From Glomus cerebriforme (lineage: Eukaryota > Glomeromycota > Glomeromycetes > Glomerales > Glomeraceae): a stretch of DNA of 19,467 bases. This document shows, piece after piece, positions 18,401 through 19,467 of the stretch; the first letter of the stretch is position 1, and each line of letters opens with the position of its first letter. Where the stretch lies: the NCBI GenBank assembly GCA_003550305.1, contig QKYT01000641.1, forward strand, positions 7,716 to 27,182, given 5' to 3'. A model generated the notes under the pieces. That model made no database searches, was not told where the DNA came from, and saw nothing but the letters and a program-made list of their open reading frames with translations. A program made the translations under genes and the position numbers.

Positions 18401-19467
18401 AGATTCTTAACCGAGCATAATATTAATGATTTGATGGATGATCATACTGATGGAAAATTGATTCAAGAAGATACGATTACGATTTCAACGCTTATTCAAG
18501 TCAAGCGCTTTTTATTACCCCTTATGAATAAGAATGAAATTAACGATACCGCTAGTTTTTTAGTTTCACTAACAAACGTTATGAAGGATTTTACTTTTGG
18601 GAAAATGATTGCATTATGTAATAATAGCAACATGGCATTACGAAAAATGTACAAGGACATTTCAAATCGTTTTGAAATTGCTAAGGAGATAATTATGAAT
18701 GCCGTACCTAATGGAACTTATGTTTTTGCACGTGACAAAAAAGAAGACAAGTGCATTGTTTCATTAAAATATGTCTCTAAAACTTCTAAATCCACTAAGA
18801 CTAAAATGATGATTTATAATATACATGAAATCTTAGATTTACGTGAACGAGCTCTTTTGATTGCAAAATCTAATAATATAAGGGAAAATGATATGATGAG
18901 TGACAAAGATGAGGAAACGTTAAAAAATGTTATGGATGAATTTGTTGTTCAGGTTGATATTGTACAAGAAATAATTGATATAGTATCAATGTTAATGCAA
19001 GTGGGCCATTTTGAATATAGAAAGTTTGAAAAAAAACTACAAGGGATAGTTAAAATGAAGGATTATCTGAAATCCTTAAAGGATGAACTTGAAAGATGGT
19101 GAGTATATTTATTGTTTTTTAATGATATTACAAGAAAATTTTTAACAAGTCATCTTACAAATTAATAGGCAAATTATAGTAGATCATGCACAAGAAAGGT
19201 GTTATTATTTAACATTCTTCCCTGTTCGTCATATTTTAGCATTCTATGATTATTTTACATCAGAAACATTAGATGAGAAGNATGAAGAAGAATGCAAAAC
19301 ATTGATAAGATTTGTAAACAGCAAAGCTCGGCTACCATCCCGTAAGGATGTTCAAGGAATTTTANGCAGATCTAAAGATTATTATGAAATTCTCTGCGAA
19401 ATTGGGAACGAGTTAGAAATAATTTTCAAAAATATTCCAAAACAGCCGCGTAAACTTAGTAGTGGTG
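15401..19467 (+). CDS. RNF213-like AAA+/E3 ubiquitin ligase with N-terminal CBM20, 5' part, disrupted, runs off the window
   Basis: Exon 1 is 15401-16291, intron 16292-16361, exon 2 16362 to about 17232, exon 3 17320-19098, intron 19099-19168, exon 4 19169 onward. It starts MENTFTFRIILPP; residues 1-95 look like a CBM20 starch-binding domain (VVLGDVKELGSWKI, IQYKYAIHI). Then comes helical RNF213 N-arm sequence: LFLCLLLGYHISRRQGSFLE, FPSGLLLNALDGYKQDTLP, FDWFIIFTIAAELDPNYTFI, ILDLRERALLIAKSNN, and exon 4 ERCYYLTFFPVRHIL. The AAA+ motors and RING expected in the family lie beyond the window. Lesions: in-frame TGA at 15644 (likely former Trp) and 15908, a one-base loss in an A-run near 16766-16785, and ATAAGT instead of GTAAGT as donor at 17233. 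Exons 3-4 are intact. Either an early pseudogene or a gene whose 5' part suffers sequence errors. Family call by recognition, moderately sure. Confidence 0.72.

Noticed and set aside
1..19467. CRISPR array, prokaryotic operons, bacterial promoters
   Set aside because: Spliced genes with canonical eukaryotic donor and acceptor sites and eukaryotic gene families; no regularly spaced identical repeats.

Overview
The window looks like nuclear DNA of an early-diverging filamentous fungus, most likely an arbuscular mycorrhizal fungus of the Rhizophagus/Glomeromycotina type. That is an inference from four things: extreme A+T richness, short introns of about 70-90 bp with GTAAGT/GTGAGT donors, a dense mix of decaying transposons, and gene families I associate with that group (DUF3504/Crypton-like tyrosine recombinases, MULE transposases with SWIM fingers, MATA-HMG boxes, RNF213-like proteins with an N-terminal CBM20). 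Scattered n's and several frame breaks in A/T runs mean that some lesions could be assembly errors.

Layout. 1-1700 is AT-rich with no convincing gene; it holds a possible pogo-like terminus, a three-copy GC-rich repeat (1051-1399) and a strong hairpin (1446-1523). 1707-2568 and 6490-6702 are the two halves of one DUF3504/Crypton-like tyrosine recombinase pseudogene. They are split by a complete ~3.9 kb MULE DNA transposon (2569-6489) with ~46 bp terminal inverted repeats and a perfect 12-bp target duplication. Its minus-strand transposase (3257-5757) resolves into three exons, about 777 aa, with a full DDE triad and a SWIM zinc finger. 6703-7800 is intergenic. 7802-8296 is a degenerate four-copy tandem repeat. 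8902-9721 (minus) is an intact two-exon gene for an unrecognised, probably helical protein of 248 aa. 10003-10770 is an older, broken N-terminal half of a second MULE transposase that keeps the same intron position and phase. 11234-11419 is a gag-like retrotransposon scrap and 12302-12654 is a MATA-HMG box pseudogene. 13500-13620 is a foldback repeat, and 14215-14308 is a 94-bp hAT-type MITE with an exact 8-bp target duplication.

From 15401 to the window end (and beyond) runs the 5' part of an RNF213-like giant AAA+/E3 ligase gene: CBM20 domain first, then helical N-arm, in four exons. Its first two exons carry two in-frame TGA codons, one A-run deletion and one apparent GT-to-AT splice-donor change; the 1.78 kb third exon and the fourth are open.

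There is no operon-like cooperation here. The region is a transposon graveyard between two host genes, with one fairly recent and possibly still competent MULE insertion. I did not find a clearly new biological system. The best leads are the precise nested MULE insertion, the hAT MITE, the fungal CBM20-RNF213 gene with its lesion pattern, and the orphan helical gene.
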